Source: Bacteroidota bacterium | GTDB taxonomy: Bacteria > Bacteroidota > Bacteroidia > Palsa-965 | Assembly: GCA_016194975.1 (NCBI GenBank) | Contig: JACQAM010000016.1 | Span: forward strand, 145,829-209,828 | Length of the DNA: 64,000 bases | Direction of reading: 5' to 3' | In this document: positions 1 through 7,420 of the stretch, piece after piece | Numbering within the stretch: position 1 is the first letter of the stretch | Layout of the letters: the number at the start of each line of letters is the position of its first letter | Notes under the pieces: generated by a model | The model's database searches: none | What the model saw: the letters and a program-made list of their open reading frames with translations, nothing else | Told to the model about the DNA's origin: nothing | Translations under genes and position numbers: made by a program

Positions 1-233
1 CCGCGCGAATAAATATTTTTTGCTTTCTCCGTTTCATTTTCTTTTTCATAAAACTGCCCGAGCTGGTAATAAGCGCCGAGGTAATTTTCATTTTCAGCAA
101 TGAGTTTTTCCAGCCGCACGATGGCTTCTTTCAATTTTCCTTCCTTTGCATATTCGAGAGCAACGCCATAATGTAAAAAAGGATCACGCGGATCCTCTTT
201 CAATAATTCTTCGAGTTGTTCTTTGCGTGACAT
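1..233 (-). CDS. TPR-repeat protein, C-terminal part outside window
   Basis: The reverse strand reads from an ATG at 231-233 without a stop to the left edge, so only the first ~77 residues are present. They start MSRKEQLEELLKEDPRDPF and form two tetratricopeptide-like helix pairs (HYGVALEYAKEGKLKEAI, then AYYQLGQFYEKENETEKA). TPR modules mediate protein-protein contacts. No signal peptide is visible, so it is probably cytoplasmic. It follows pheS by 32 bp and may be co-transcribed with it. The gap holds a CGCTAAGG-type word repeat right before the ATG. The function cannot be refined because the remainder is missing. Confidence 0.75.
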   Translation of the reverse strand, partial: MSRKEQLEELLKEDPRDPFLHYGVALEYAKEGKLKEAIVRLEKLIAENENYLGAYYQLGQFYEKENETEKAKNIYSR

Positions 234-265
234 TCCTTAGCGTTTTTGCGCCTTAGCGGTTAAAC

Positions 266-1279
266 TCATAACGCCCCTCCGAATTGATTCAGAAAACGCA
301 CATCATTTTCCGAAAACAAACGCAGATCATTCACACCATACTTCAACATGGTAATGCGTTCAATTCCCATTCCGAAAGCGAAGCCGCTGTAAACCTCGGG
401 ATCTATTTTACAATTTTTCAATACAGCAGGGTCCACCATTCCGCATCCGAGAATTTCAACCCAGCCCGAATGTTTGCATACCGCACAACCTTTTCCTCCG
501 CAGATCGTGCAGGAAATATCCATCTCCGCGCTCGGTTCTGTGAATGGGAAATAAGAAGGGCGCAAACGGATCTCCGTTTTTTCGCCGAACATTTCCCTCG
601 AGAAATAAAGCAGCGTTTGTTTCATGTCGGCAAACGAAACATTTTTATCTACAAATAATCCTTCCACCTGATGAAAAAAGCAATGTGCCCGCGCCGAAAC
701 TGCTTCATTCCTGTACACGCGCCCGGGCATCACGATGCGTACAGGCGGCGGCGTTTTCTCGAGTACGCGCACCTGCACGCTCGATGTGTGAGTGCGCAAA
801 GCAATTTCTTTGTCAATGAAAAACGTGTCCTGCATATCGCGCGCAGGATGTTCTTCTGGAAAATTCAACGCAGAAAAATTATGCCAGTCGTCTTCGATCT
901 CCGGCCCGTCGGCAACGGTAAACCCGATGCGCCCGAAAATGGAAAGAATTTCCTTGCGGATAATATTCAGCGGGTGACGATTTCCTTTGAAGGAAGAAAC
1001 CGGAAGCGTGGAATCTGCAACTGAACTTTTTCCTGCCTGGCCGTTCGTTGAAATATTTTTGAAAGCGTCGAATTTTTCCTGCGCGGTATTTTTCAGTTGA
1101 TTCAAAAGCTGGCCGACTTCTTTTTTTATTTCCGGCGAAACGGTTTTGAATTCATCGAACAACACAGCGATCTCTCCTTTGCGGCTGAGAAATTTCAAAC
1201 GAAACTGTTCGGCTGCATCAGGAGATGTTGCGTTGAAATTTTCTACTGCTTCGAATAATTGCGTGATCCGTTCTCTCAT
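266..1279 (-). CDS. pheS: Phenylalanyl-tRNA synthetase alpha subunit
   Basis: Catalytic subunit of the cytoplasmic alpha2beta2 PheRS, which charges tRNA-Phe. The 337 residues match the family's usual length. An N-terminal coiled coil (about 1-85) is followed by the class II core. Motif 2 is seen as GRVYRNEAVSARAH and HQVEGLFVD, the substrate region as FTEPSAEMDISC, and motif 3 as FAFGMGIERITMLKYG. A CxxC...CxxC set (CTICGGKGCAVC) is also typical. The start is the ATG at 1277-1279, which lies 7 nt after a TAACTTTG promoter element. pheT is not nearby, as is common in Bacteroidota. Confidence 0.97.
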   Translation of the reverse strand: MRERITQLFEAVENFNATSPDAAEQFRLKFLSRKGEIAVLFDEFKTVSPEIKKEVGQLLNQLKNTAQEKFDAFKNISTNGQAGKSSVADSTLPVSSFKGNRHPLNIIRKEILSIFGRIGFTVADGPEIEDDWHNFSALNFPEEHPARDMQDTFFIDKEIALRTHTSSVQVRVLEKTPPPVRIVMPGRVYRNEAVSARAHCFFHQVEGLFVDKNVSFADMKQTLLYFSREMFGEKTEIRLRPSYFPFTEPSAEMDISCTICGGKGCAVCKHSGWVEILGCGMVDPAVLKNCKIDPEVYSGFAFGMGIERITMLKYGVNDLRLFSENDVRFLNQFGGAL

Positions 1280-1286
1280 TGCGATG

Positions 1287-1294
1287 CAAAGTTA
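1287..1294 (-). promoter_or_regulatory. Candidate -7 element of the pheS promoter
   Basis: On the minus strand the sequence is TAACTTTG, an exact match to the Bacteroidota -7 consensus TAnnTTTG, ending 7 nt before the pheS ATG. No clear -33 TTTG is seen. The short distance leaves little or no 5' leader. Confidence 0.5.
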
Positions 1295-1304
1295 TGCGAA
1301 AAAC

Positions 1305-2027
1305 TCACTGCTGTTTTGCGAAGGTGATCGTGGTCACCGGGTGAATTTCCCATGACGAGCACACCTGGTATTCTTCCACGCGAGAATGCTGGCCGTAATG
1401 ATGATTGTCGAAAAAAAGTGAACCACCAATGTAAGTGAGATGGATCGGTGGATTTTTAAAAGTTGCGTAATAAACAAGTTCTTTTGAAACAGCGACGCCC
1501 ATTTGTGTTTTGAAAATATCTCTTACCGTTTTCAGCGTGGTATAAGACGAACTTGAAGTTGAAGGAAGCCCGGAAATTTCTGCGGTCATGTAATTCTGAA
1601 AAACATACGTCTCAGGTTTTGATCCGAGAATGAGATGATAATCGTTGTCGTCTTCCCGTTTTATTCCGAAAACGTAAACGTCTTTGATCACCACATTCCT
1701 GTTCTCTTCGGGTGTTCTCGGTGAATCATTGTGCTGCGCATCGCTCACATGCATGTATTCATCCGAAGCGAGTGTGGCGCGCAGATCATCGATGGTAGAA
1801 AATGTATCTGCTGTAACGGAAGAAAAAGAAGTTTTTGCAGTTGCACGGATCTTGCCGAGAAAAATATCAGAAAGCGGCTCCTGTGTTTGCGGAACAGTAT
1901 CGTTTCTGAAACTGAAAATTCCGTTGTGGAAAAAAGCGTAAACGTGAAAGCGTTGAAAAAGTAAAACTGAAATTGCGGCAATAACAAGAAGGATCCGCAG
2001 GGAGGAATTTCTTTTTTCTCTCCTCAT
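1305..2027 (-). CDS. Hypothetical membrane-anchored protein
   Basis: 240 residues. The basic start MRREKRNSS is followed by a hydrophobic segment at about 11-33 (LRILLVIAAISVLLF), which makes an N-terminal anchor or uncleaved signal. The rest is predicted to be periplasmic, Ser/Thr-rich, with several DD/ED pairs and no family I recognise. Its ATG directly follows the stop codon of the upstream cyclophilin gene (TAA then ATG with no spacer), so the two are almost certainly translated from one mRNA. Function unknown. Confidence 0.65.
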   Translation of the reverse strand: MRREKRNSSLRILLVIAAISVLLFQRFHVYAFFHNGIFSFRNDTVPQTQEPLSDIFLGKIRATAKTSFSSVTADTFSTIDDLRATLASDEYMHVSDAQHNDSPRTPEENRNVVIKDVYVFGIKREDDNDYHLILGSKPETYVFQNYMTAEISGLPSTSSSSYTTLKTVRDIFKTQMGVAVSKELVYYATFKNPPIHLTYIGGSLFFDNHHYGQHSRVEEYQVCSSWEIHPVTTITFAKQQ

Positions 2028-2873
2028 TTATTTGATGATCTTGAATGTGCAGTGAATGTCGGTAAGCGGGCGTGCATTCTGATCGACGGGCATTGCTGCA
2101 ATTTTATCTACCACATCCATTCCATCGATCACTTCACCGAACACCGTGTATCCTCCGTCAAGATGCGGAGCGCCGCCCTGCGTTTTGTAAACTTCGCGTT
2201 GTTCTTTGGTGATGGTGCGGTGTGGAGTGAGTTGGAAAATGGAATCGATCTTCGGTTCAACCATTGTAGAAAAATAATTCAGGCTGTCGGGCATTCCTTT
2301 TTGCTGCATTCTCATTTGTGCGCGAACAAAAGAATTTCTCAATGCAGCATTTGCAGGATCATTGATGAGTTTGGAAAAAATGGCCTGCTTCACTCCGCCG
2401 TCGAGTTGTTTCTGCGCAATGTCGAGCATGCTATCTGTAAAAGTTTTTCCCTGTACAATGTAGAATTGGCAACTCGATGATTCTTTATTCGGATTCACAT
2501 TATCACCTTGCCGTGCGCCAGCGAGAGCGCCGCGCTTGTGAAAAAGTGCAGGATTAAATTCTGCGGGAATAGTATAACCGAGATCACCATTACCCAGCGC
2601 AGTTCCGGGTGTTGCATGTTTCGAATCAACATCGCCACCCTGTATCATGAATTGCTGCATGACGCGATGAAATAATGTGCTGTCGAGTGTATGATTTTGC
2701 ACGAGTTTCAGGAAGTTGTCACGGTGCTTTGGAGTTTCATCGTATAGCACAATTTTTATATCGCCCAAATCCGTATGGATCAATACCTTAGAACGCTTGT
2801 CGGCAGCGAAGAAGGAAGTGAAAAAAGGAATGGAAATCAAGGCGAGAAATGGAATGTATAGGCGCTTGAGCAT
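2028..2873 (-). CDS. Exported cyclophilin-type peptidyl-prolyl isomerase
   Basis: 281 residues from the ATG at 2871-2873. An N-terminal hydrophobic segment (LYIPFLALISIPFFTSFF) suggests export. The cyclophilin fold follows: VLIHTDLGDIKIVLYD, FHRVMQQFMIQGGD (active-site FHR and QGGD), GALAGARQ, SCQFYIVQG, and C-terminal GGYTVFGEVIDGMDVVDKIA. An insertion of about 75 residues (LDIAQKQ to ITKEQREV) lies between the FYIVQG strand and the last motif, as often seen in Bacteroidota homologues. It catalyses cis-trans proline isomerisation, here probably in the periplasm. The longer upstream ORF start is rejected because the promoter lies inside it. Confidence 0.9.
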   Translation of the reverse strand: MLKRLYIPFLALISIPFFTSFFAADKRSKVLIHTDLGDIKIVLYDETPKHRDNFLKLVQNHTLDSTLFHRVMQQFMIQGGDVDSKHATPGTALGNGDLGYTIPAEFNPALFHKRGALAGARQGDNVNPNKESSSCQFYIVQGKTFTDSMLDIAQKQLDGGVKQAIFSKLINDPANAALRNSFVRAQMRMQQKGMPDSLNYFSTMVEPKIDSIFQLTPHRTITKEQREVYKTQGGAPHLDGGYTVFGEVIDGMDVVDKIAAMPVDQNARPLTDIHCTFKIIK

Positions 2874-2902
2874 GTTGAAAACTTTTTTATATTTGTAGAA
2901 GG

Positions 2903-2934
2903 CAAAAGTAGTCATTCGGCTACTTTGCAACAAA
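2903..2934 (-). promoter_or_regulatory. Bacteroidota sigma-A promoter for the cyclophilin operon
   Basis: The minus strand shows TTTG (2931-2934), a 20-nt spacer, then TACTTTTG (2903-2910). This matches TTTG-N19-21-TAnnTTTG exactly. It lies 29 nt upstream of the ATG at 2873 and supports that start. Confidence 0.65.
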
Positions 2935-2973
2935 AATCGGACCTATTACCGTTTTTTGAATCTCGGCAAAAAC

Positions 2974-3333
2974 ATGAACAAATACATTCCTAAGCTCACA
3001 GTTGCCTGCACATTCGTGCTGTTCATTGGTATGCTTGCCTTAACGCCGGCTTGTCATAAGGATAAACCCTGCAAAGCTGTTGTTACAGTACTTGATGCTG
3101 CAACCGGTGCGCCGATCGTTGGTGCAACTGTTGAACTTGATCCGGACGGAACTGGCACCGGAACTCAGATCTCCCCTGTACAGGAAAGCACTGATGCTTC
3201 CGGTAAAGCAAATTTCGAAACGGCACTTCCTAAGATCATGGATATAAAAGTGATCTTCACTTCTACCTACAACACCGGGAAAGTAGTTCGCTTTGAATCG
3301 GGCAAGACAGATGAAGTGACGGTGAAGATCTGA
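2974..3333 (+). CDS. Small lipoprotein with carboxypeptidase-regulatory-like (Ig-like) domain
   Basis: 119 residues from the ATG at 2974; an upstream in-frame TTG is less likely. The signal peptide ends in a lipobox (ALTPAC, Cys at about 27), so the mature protein is lipidated. The rest is one beta-sandwich domain of the CarboxypepD_reg type, recognised by AVVTVLDAATGAPIVGATVELDPDGTG and a DASGKANFETALP segment. Such domains are common modules of Bacteroidota surface proteins; here the domain stands alone. It is monocistronic, between a divergent cyclophilin gene and a terminator. Confidence 0.7.
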   Translation: MNKYIPKLTVACTFVLFIGMLALTPACHKDKPCKAVVTVLDAATGAPIVGATVELDPDGTGTGTQISPVQESTDASGKANFETALPKIMDIKVIFTSTYNTGKVVRFESGKTDEVTVKI

Positions 3334-3355
3334 TGAAAAAATTATTTTTTCTACG

Positions 3356-3380
3356 GCCTTGCTTTTTGCGGGGCTTTTTT
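3356..3380 (+). terminator. Intrinsic terminator of the small lipoprotein gene
   Basis: Stem GCCTTGC (3356-3362), loop TTTTT, stem GCGGGGC (3368-3374): 7 bp with two G-U pairs, followed by TTTTTT. It starts 22 nt after the stop codon. Confidence 0.75.
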
Positions 3381-3383
3381 ATT

Positions 3384-3728
3384 TCAGATCATTTCATTCC
3401 GGGAAAAATAATCGATGATCGCTTCAATGATCAATCGGTTTTGTTGTCCCGCCTGCAGATTCGGAAGTTTTGAAGTGGCGACCCAGTGCGGCCAGTTATC
3501 GGCATCTCGTCCTTCAAATTTGTAATAGCCGTAAGGTTCAAGCAAAGTGCAGATGGCAATGTGCATCACATCTACTTTTTCTTCCTTGGTAAGTTTCCGG
3601 AACCCATGGCCAAGTTCCTGCACACCGATGATGAAAAGAATTGCCTGCACATCGAGGCCGCTTCCGAATTGAGGTTCGAGCGCGCTCAGTAATTTATTCC
3701 ATTTTGACTTCGTATCGTTTTCGTGCAC
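3384..3728 (-). CDS. Conserved hypothetical protein
   Basis: About 114 residues, largely helical, with the segments LDVQAILFIIGVQELGHGFRKLTKEEKVDVMHIAICTLL and GYYKFEGRDADNWPHW. It has no signal peptide and no membrane segment. I recall similar short cytoplasmic proteins in Bacteroidota but no assigned function. There is no ATG at the 5' end. The candidates are a GTG at 3726-3728 or a TTG that overlaps the promoter; I chose GTG. A TAACTTTG element (3732-3739, minus strand) ends only 3 nt before that GTG. Confidence 0.6.
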   Translation of the reverse strand: MHENDTKSKWNKLLSALEPQFGSGLDVQAILFIIGVQELGHGFRKLTKEEKVDVMHIAICTLLEPYGYYKFEGRDADNWPHWVATSKLPNLQAGQQNRLIIEAIIDYFSRNEMI

Positions 3729-3731
3729 GTG

Positions 3732-3739
3732 CAAAGTTA
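3732..3739 (-). promoter_or_regulatory. Candidate -7 element before the hypothetical gene
   Basis: The minus strand reads TAACTTTG then CAC then GTG. This exact TAnnTTTG match leaves essentially no leader before the likely start codon. Confidence 0.45.
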
Positions 3740-3831
3740 GTCATTGGCCATTGGCCAATGGGAATTGGTCGTCGGGGAATTTTTTCTATGATACAGTTTG
3801 AATCAATGACTAATGACCAATGATAAATGAG
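3736..3831. repeat. CATTGGCCAATGAC-type word repeats
   Basis: This intergenic stretch holds CATTGGCCATTGGCCAATG and, further on, CAATGACTAATGACCAATGA, so the word occurs in both orientations. Related words recur at 4533-4550, 51344-51516, 56938-56965, 57068-57158 and 57711-57757. The rest of the 3735-3967 gap is AT-rich and I see no gene in it. Confidence 0.6.
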
Positions 3832-3967
3832 CAAGTGAAAAAAAACATCGAAAATTAAACCTTCATTCCCTGAATATTGAACATTGTGAGTTTGGCATTG
3901 TTCATTTGTTGAAACGGAAAATACTGAATTTTCAAACCAAATAACACTCAATGTCTAACTTCACACC

Positions 3968-4531
3968 ATGAATTTCATTGACATCATTATTATCATTCCG
4001 ATTCTCTGGGGATTCTGGCGCGGCTACACGAAAGGTGCGATCATGGCCGCGGCTACACTCGTAGCTTTTTTTCTTGGCGTATGGGGAGGCATTCATCTTT
4101 CCGATGGAATTTCTTTTCTCATAAAAAAATGGACGGGATCTTCGTCACCTTACATTCCGCTAATTTCATTTGCATTTATTTTCGTGGCCATACTTTTCGC
4201 AGTGTATGCTGTTGCGAAAATGGTGGATCGTTTTTTCGAAAAGTCGGTGCTCGGATTTTTCAATAAACTTCTCGGAGGGCTCATCGGATGTTTTAAATTT
4301 CTTTTTATTCTCAGCGTATTATTTTTTGTTATTGATAGTCTTGAAAAAAGAATCGAGATCCTTCCACCAAAAATGAAGAATGGATCATTGCTCTATCATC
4401 CGGTTGCACGCGTTGCGCCGGCAATTATTCCAGGATTAAAGAATACGGATCTCGGGAAAATGCTGGAACACACCGACAGCATCAATGTGAGTTTGAAATT
4501 ACCGCCGGTAAAAGACAGTTTGAAAAAATAG
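3968..4531 (+). CDS. CvpA family inner-membrane protein
   Basis: 187 residues with four hydrophobic segments (about 2-20, 24-42, 62-88 and 100-122). The N-terminus NFIDIIIIIPILWGFWRGYTKGAI fits the CvpA (colicin V production) family pattern with its conserved Gly-Tyr-Lys-Gly-type turn. A short C-terminal tail follows. In E. coli CvpA is needed for colicin V export and envelope tolerance; the role in Bacteroidota is unclear. The start ATG is preceded by TAACTTCA, a degenerate -7 element, 5 nt upstream. Confidence 0.8.
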   Translation: MNFIDIIIIIPILWGFWRGYTKGAIMAAATLVAFFLGVWGGIHLSDGISFLIKKWTGSSSPYIPLISFAFIFVAILFAVYAVAKMVDRFFEKSVLGFFNKLLGGLIGCFKFLFILSVLFFVIDSLEKRIEILPPKMKNGSLLYHPVARVAPAIIPGLKNTDLGKMLEHTDSINVSLKLPPVKDSLKK

Positions 4532-4551
4532 TCAATGATCAATGACCAATA

Positions 4552-5073
4552 TTATTTCAGTTTAAACGAATCCATGAAACGTGCGATCTGCGAATTATCG
4601 AGACACATTTCACTGGTAATGACAAGCAGCGTGTAAAGGTGTTTCCCGCGTGCGAATTTCCTGATGGTGACTGTTCCTGCCTGGTGTGTGAGAAAAACTT
4701 TGTATTCACGGCCTTCAATTTTTCCGCTTTTCACTGCACGTCCGCTGTCGGCAAGAACTCCACCCATTGTGTAAGCATAGATCTTTACATCGGCGCGGAA
4801 AAATTCATCCAAATCATTCCCAAGTTTATCCGCAGAATCAGGAAGTGTGTAAACTGAAACAGCATAATACAAATTAGAGTCGAGACTTTTCGGTCCCGGA
4901 TCGTAATAGGTTCGCAAACCGGCGAGATCTCCGTTGAGCGTGGCCGTATCTTTCGCCAGCCCGGGAAATTCAATTGTGAATTCTTTCGCATCATATATTT
5001 TCCATTCCTCCCTGCACGAAGCGAGGAGAAATAAAAAGACGATGGAAGAAAAAAAAGTTTTTCTGTTACACAT
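4552..5073 (-). CDS. Hypothetical lipoprotein
   Basis: 173 residues from the ATG at 5071-5073. Signal peptide MCNRKTFFSSIVFLFLLASC ends in a good lipobox (LLASC). The mature part begins EEWKIYDAKEFTIEFPG and contains alternating beta-strand segments (YYAVSVYTLP, HLYTLLVITS), ending RFMDSFKLK. This layout resembles single-domain periplasmic lipoproteins of unknown function that I recall from Bacteroidota. It lies 10 bp downstream of pgk on the same strand, probably co-transcribed, and ends convergent to the CvpA gene. Confidence 0.65.
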   Translation of the reverse strand: MCNRKTFFSSIVFLFLLASCREEWKIYDAKEFTIEFPGLAKDTATLNGDLAGLRTYYDPGPKSLDSNLYYAVSVYTLPDSADKLGNDLDEFFRADVKIYAYTMGGVLADSGRAVKSGKIEGREYKVFLTHQAGTVTIRKFARGKHLYTLLVITSEMCLDNSQIARFMDSFKLK

Positions 5074-5083
5074 TAAAAAAAAT

Positions 5084-6277
5084 TCAGGCATTCACCGCTT
5101 CCACACCCGGCAGCGTTCCGGCTTCAATATACTCAAGAAGTGCGCCGCCACCGGTAGAAACATAACTTACTTTTTCTGTGAGATTGTATTTATTGATCGC
5201 CGCAACAGAATCGCCGCCACCGATGAGTGAATAGGATCCGTTTGAAGTTGCAGCGACGATCGCATCGGCAGTAACTTTGGTTCCGTGTGCAAAATTCTCC
5301 ATTTCGAAAACGCCCATTGGCCCGTTCCAGAGAATTGTTTTTGAATTCCTGATCACGCCGGAATAAATCTTTTCTGTTTCTGCACCGATGTCGAGCCCCA
5401 TCCATTCGTCAGGAATATTTTTTACATCGCAGGTTTTCCGGTTTGCATCGTTGGAAAAACTATCGGCACACACCGCATCGACAGGAATGTAAATATTCAC
5501 TCCGAGTTTTTTTGCATCGTTGAGGATCTTTATCGCATTCGGAATGCGATCTTCTTCCACCAGCGATTTCCCGATCTTACCACCGAGTGCTTTTACAAAT
5601 GTGAAAGCCATTCCGCCACCGATGATGATGTTGTCGGCTTTTTTCAGGAGTTGTTCGAGAATGAGAATTTTATCGGAAACTTTTGCCCCACCCATAATGG
5701 CAGTGAATGGCCGGGAAGAACCATTCAGCACTTTATTCACGCTTTCAATTTCTCCCGACATAACAAATCCAAAACATTTTTTATCTGGAAAAAATCGGGC
5801 GATCACGGCCGTGCTTGCGTGCGCGCGGTGCGCAGTGCCGAACGCATCATTCACATAAATATCTCCGAGTGCGGCGAGTTCTTTTGCGAAACTAACGTCG
5901 CCCTTTTCTTCCTGTTTGTAAAAGCGGAGATTTTCCAGCAGGAGAATTTCACCGTTCTTCAATTCAGCCGCCGCTTTATTTGCATTTTCACCAATGCAGT
6001 CATTTACGAATTGAATATTCTTCACGCCGGTAAGTTCTGCGAGATGTTTCACTAAATGCTTCAGCGAATATTTTTCAGAAGGGCCTTCTTTCGGCCGGCC
6101 GAGATGCGACATTAAAATACAGGAACCGCCATCAGCAAGTATTTTTTTTATCGTGGGCACAGCCGCGCGCATACGCGTATCGTCGGTGATAGTGAAATGC
6201 TCATTGAGCGGAACATTGAAGTCCACGCGGATCAGCGCTTTTTTGCCAGCGAAATTAAAATCATTCACAGTTTTCAT
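5084..6277 (-). CDS. pgk: Phosphoglycerate kinase
   Basis: 397 residues, normal length for bacterial PGK. It transfers phosphate between 1,3-bisphosphoglycerate and ADP in glycolysis, in the cytosol. Visible motifs: N-domain [22 protein letters not shown] and [13 protein letters not shown]; hinge [15 protein letters not shown]-domain nucleotide site WNGPMGVFE and the Gly-rich end [14 protein letters not shown]...[19 protein letters not shown]. Its ATG is 17 nt after a TAAATTTG element. Confidence 0.98.
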   Translation of the reverse strand: MKTVNDFNFAGKKALIRVDFNVPLNEHFTITDDTRMRAAVPTIKKILADGGSCILMSHLGRPKEGPSEKYSLKHLVKHLAELTGVKNIQFVNDCIGENANKAAAELKNGEILLLENLRFYKQEEKGDVSFAKELAALGDIYVNDAFGTAHRAHASTAVIARFFPDKKCFGFVMSGEIESVNKVLNGSSRPFTAIMGGAKVSDKILILEQLLKKADNIIIGGGMAFTFVKALGGKIGKSLVEEDRIPNAIKILNDAKKLGVNIYIPVDAVCADSFSNDANRKTCDVKNIPDEWMGLDIGAETEKIYSGVIRNSKTILWNGPMGVFEMENFAHGTKVTADAIVAATSNGSYSLIGGGDSVAAINKYNLTEKVSYVSTGGGALLEYIEAGTLPGVEAVNA

Positions 6278-6294
6278 AAGAGAGAAATGGAATG

Positions 6295-6302
6295 CAAATT
6301 TA
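6295..6302 (-). promoter_or_regulatory. Candidate -7 element of the pgk promoter
   Basis: Minus-strand TAAATTTG, an exact TAnnTTTG match, ends 17 nt before the pgk ATG. No TTTG is seen at the expected -33 spacing. Confidence 0.4.
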
Positions 6303-6329
6303 AGATTTTACAATGAAAGAATGGGTTCC

Positions 6330-6385
6330 CTGACTTTGGCTCCGATGGTCATCGCCCGCCGAAAATTTATCGGGCTGAAGGTCAG
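6330..6385. repeat. Nested inverted-repeat element between pgk and sdpR-like gene
   Basis: Outer arms CTGAC (6330-6334) and GTCAG (6381-6385) enclose inner arms GCCCG (6354-6358) and CGGGC (6371-6375). Its composition is more GC-rich than the surrounding AT-rich promoter DNA. No coding potential is seen. It lies upstream of both divergent promoters. Confidence 0.35.
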
Positions 6386-6405
6386 TTTTATAGAAAAATT
6401 ATTAT

Positions 6406-6445
6406 TTAGATGTTTGTCTAATTATACAAATATACTATATCTTTG
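6406..6445 (+). promoter_or_regulatory. Promoter and overlapping operator of the sdpR/sdpI-like operon
   Basis: TTTG at 6413-6416, 21 nt, then TATCTTTG at 6438-6445 is a full Bacteroidota promoter; the ATG follows 5 nt later. The inverted repeat TTAGA-N6-TCTAA (6406-6421) covers the -33 element. This is the kind of imperfect palindrome bound by ArsR-family dimers, so autorepression by the first gene is a natural inference. Confidence 0.55.
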
Positions 6446-6450
6446 AACCG

Positions 6451-6732
6451 ATGAACATTTTATTCAAGGCGCTTGACGATCCAACAAGAAGAGAAATATT
6501 GGAAATGCTACGCAAGAAAGACAGGACAGCTGGCGATATTGCCGATGCATTCACGATCAGCAAACCGAGTATTTCACATCACCTCGACCTGTTGCGGCAG
6601 GCGAATCTTGTGATCTCGATCAGGGAGGGGCAATTCGTCCGGTATTCGCTCAATACTACGGTCTTCGACGAAATGCTTTCCTGGGTAATGGGATTCACCG
6701 ATAAAAAAAAGAAAAACAAAAAAAATAAATAA
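6451..6732 (+). CDS. ArsR/SdpR-like winged-helix autorepressor
   Basis: 93 residues, one ArsR-type winged helix: ALDDPTRREILEMLRKKDRTAGDIADAF, recognition helix TISKPSISHHLDLLRQANLV, wing IREGQFVRYSLN. The C-terminus is a lysine/asparagine-rich tail. No Cys metal-site motif is present, so metal sensing is unlikely. The start motif FKALDDPTRR and the neighbour, an SdpI-like membrane protein 1 bp downstream, match the Bacillus subtilis sdpR-sdpI arrangement. There SdpI senses and resists the SDP toxin and sequesters SdpR at the membrane. An operator-like palindrome overlaps the promoter. Confidence 0.85.
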   Translation: MNILFKALDDPTRREILEMLRKKDRTAGDIADAFTISKPSISHHLDLLRQANLVISIREGQFVRYSLNTTVFDEMLSWVMGFTDKKKKNKKNK

Positions 6733-6733
6733 C

Positions 6734-7405
6734 ATGGAAACAAAATTTTCTTTAAAACGCGAATGGATGTTGTGGCTGGTCATTCTCTCACCACTGATCC
6801 TCATTCTTGCAAAATGGAATGCCTTTCCTGAAAGAGTGCCCACACACTGGAATGCCTCCGGAGAAGTGGATGACTATGGAAACAAGTGGTCGCTCTTACT
6901 GCTTCCGGGAGTGAACCTCGGAGTTTATGCGCTGCTGCTTGTTCTTCCGAAAATAGATCCGCGCAAAAAAAATTACGACCTCTTCTCCGGCGCGTATTTT
7001 CTCATTCGTGTTTCACTTGCAGTATTGTTCTGCATTATAGCATTCGTCACGTGTCTCGTTTCGCTGAAAGTAAAATTAGATGTTGGACTCATTGTGCAGT
7101 TGTGCCTGATCGGATTGATGCTGATCATGGGAAACCAGTTCGGAAGGATACGCACAAATTTCTTCGTCGGCTTCCGCACACCCTGGACGCTCAGCAATGA
7201 AGAAGTGTGGGTGCGAACACATCGCTTAGCAGGAAAACTCTGGGTGATAGGCGGACTGCTCATGATACCCGGATTATTTTTTCTTCCCCAGAAATTTCAG
7301 CTCTATAGTTTTTTCCCCATTATCATTCTCGTGGCTATCATTCCCATTGTGTATTCCTGGAAAATTTACAGGGACATTACGAACAAACAGCAAAGTGTCA
7401 AATAA
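6734..7405 (+). CDS. SdpI family membrane protein (DUF1648 plus SdpI domain)
   Basis: 223 residues with about six membrane segments. The N-terminal DUF1648-type motif is FPERVPTHWNASGEVDDYGNKW, right after TM1. The C-terminal SdpI signature is NQFGRIRTNFFVGFRTPWTLSNEEVWVRTHRLAGKLWVIGG. In Bacillus the family gives immunity to the SDP killing peptide and signals to SdpR. No sdpABC toxin genes are in this window, so here it may be orphan immunity or a general membrane-stress sensor. It lies 1 bp after the sdpR-like gene. Confidence 0.88.
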   Translation: METKFSLKREWMLWLVILSPLILILAKWNAFPERVPTHWNASGEVDDYGNKWSLLLLPGVNLGVYALLLVLPKIDPRKKNYDLFSGAYFLIRVSLAVLFCIIAFVTCLVSLKVKLDVGLIVQLCLIGLMLIMGNQFGRIRTNFFVGFRTPWTLSNEEVWVRTHRLAGKLWVIGGLLMIPGLFFLPQKFQLYSFFPIIILVAIIPIVYSWKIYRDITNKQQSVK

Positions 7406-7408
7406 AGT

Positions 7409-7416
7409 TATTTTTG
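7409..7416 (+). promoter_or_regulatory. Candidate -7 element of the holB promoter
   Basis: TATTTTTG matches TAnnTTTG and ends 4 nt before the first ATG of the delta' gene (7421). It starts just after the stop of the sdpI-like gene. Confidence 0.4.
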
Positions 7417-7420
7417 CGTG

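Noticed and set aside
3694..3951. Minus-strand ORF of 85 codons in the gap before the CvpA gene
   Set aside because: It is built from the CCAATGAC word repeats (translating PIPIGQWPMT) and overlaps the next gene's start region.
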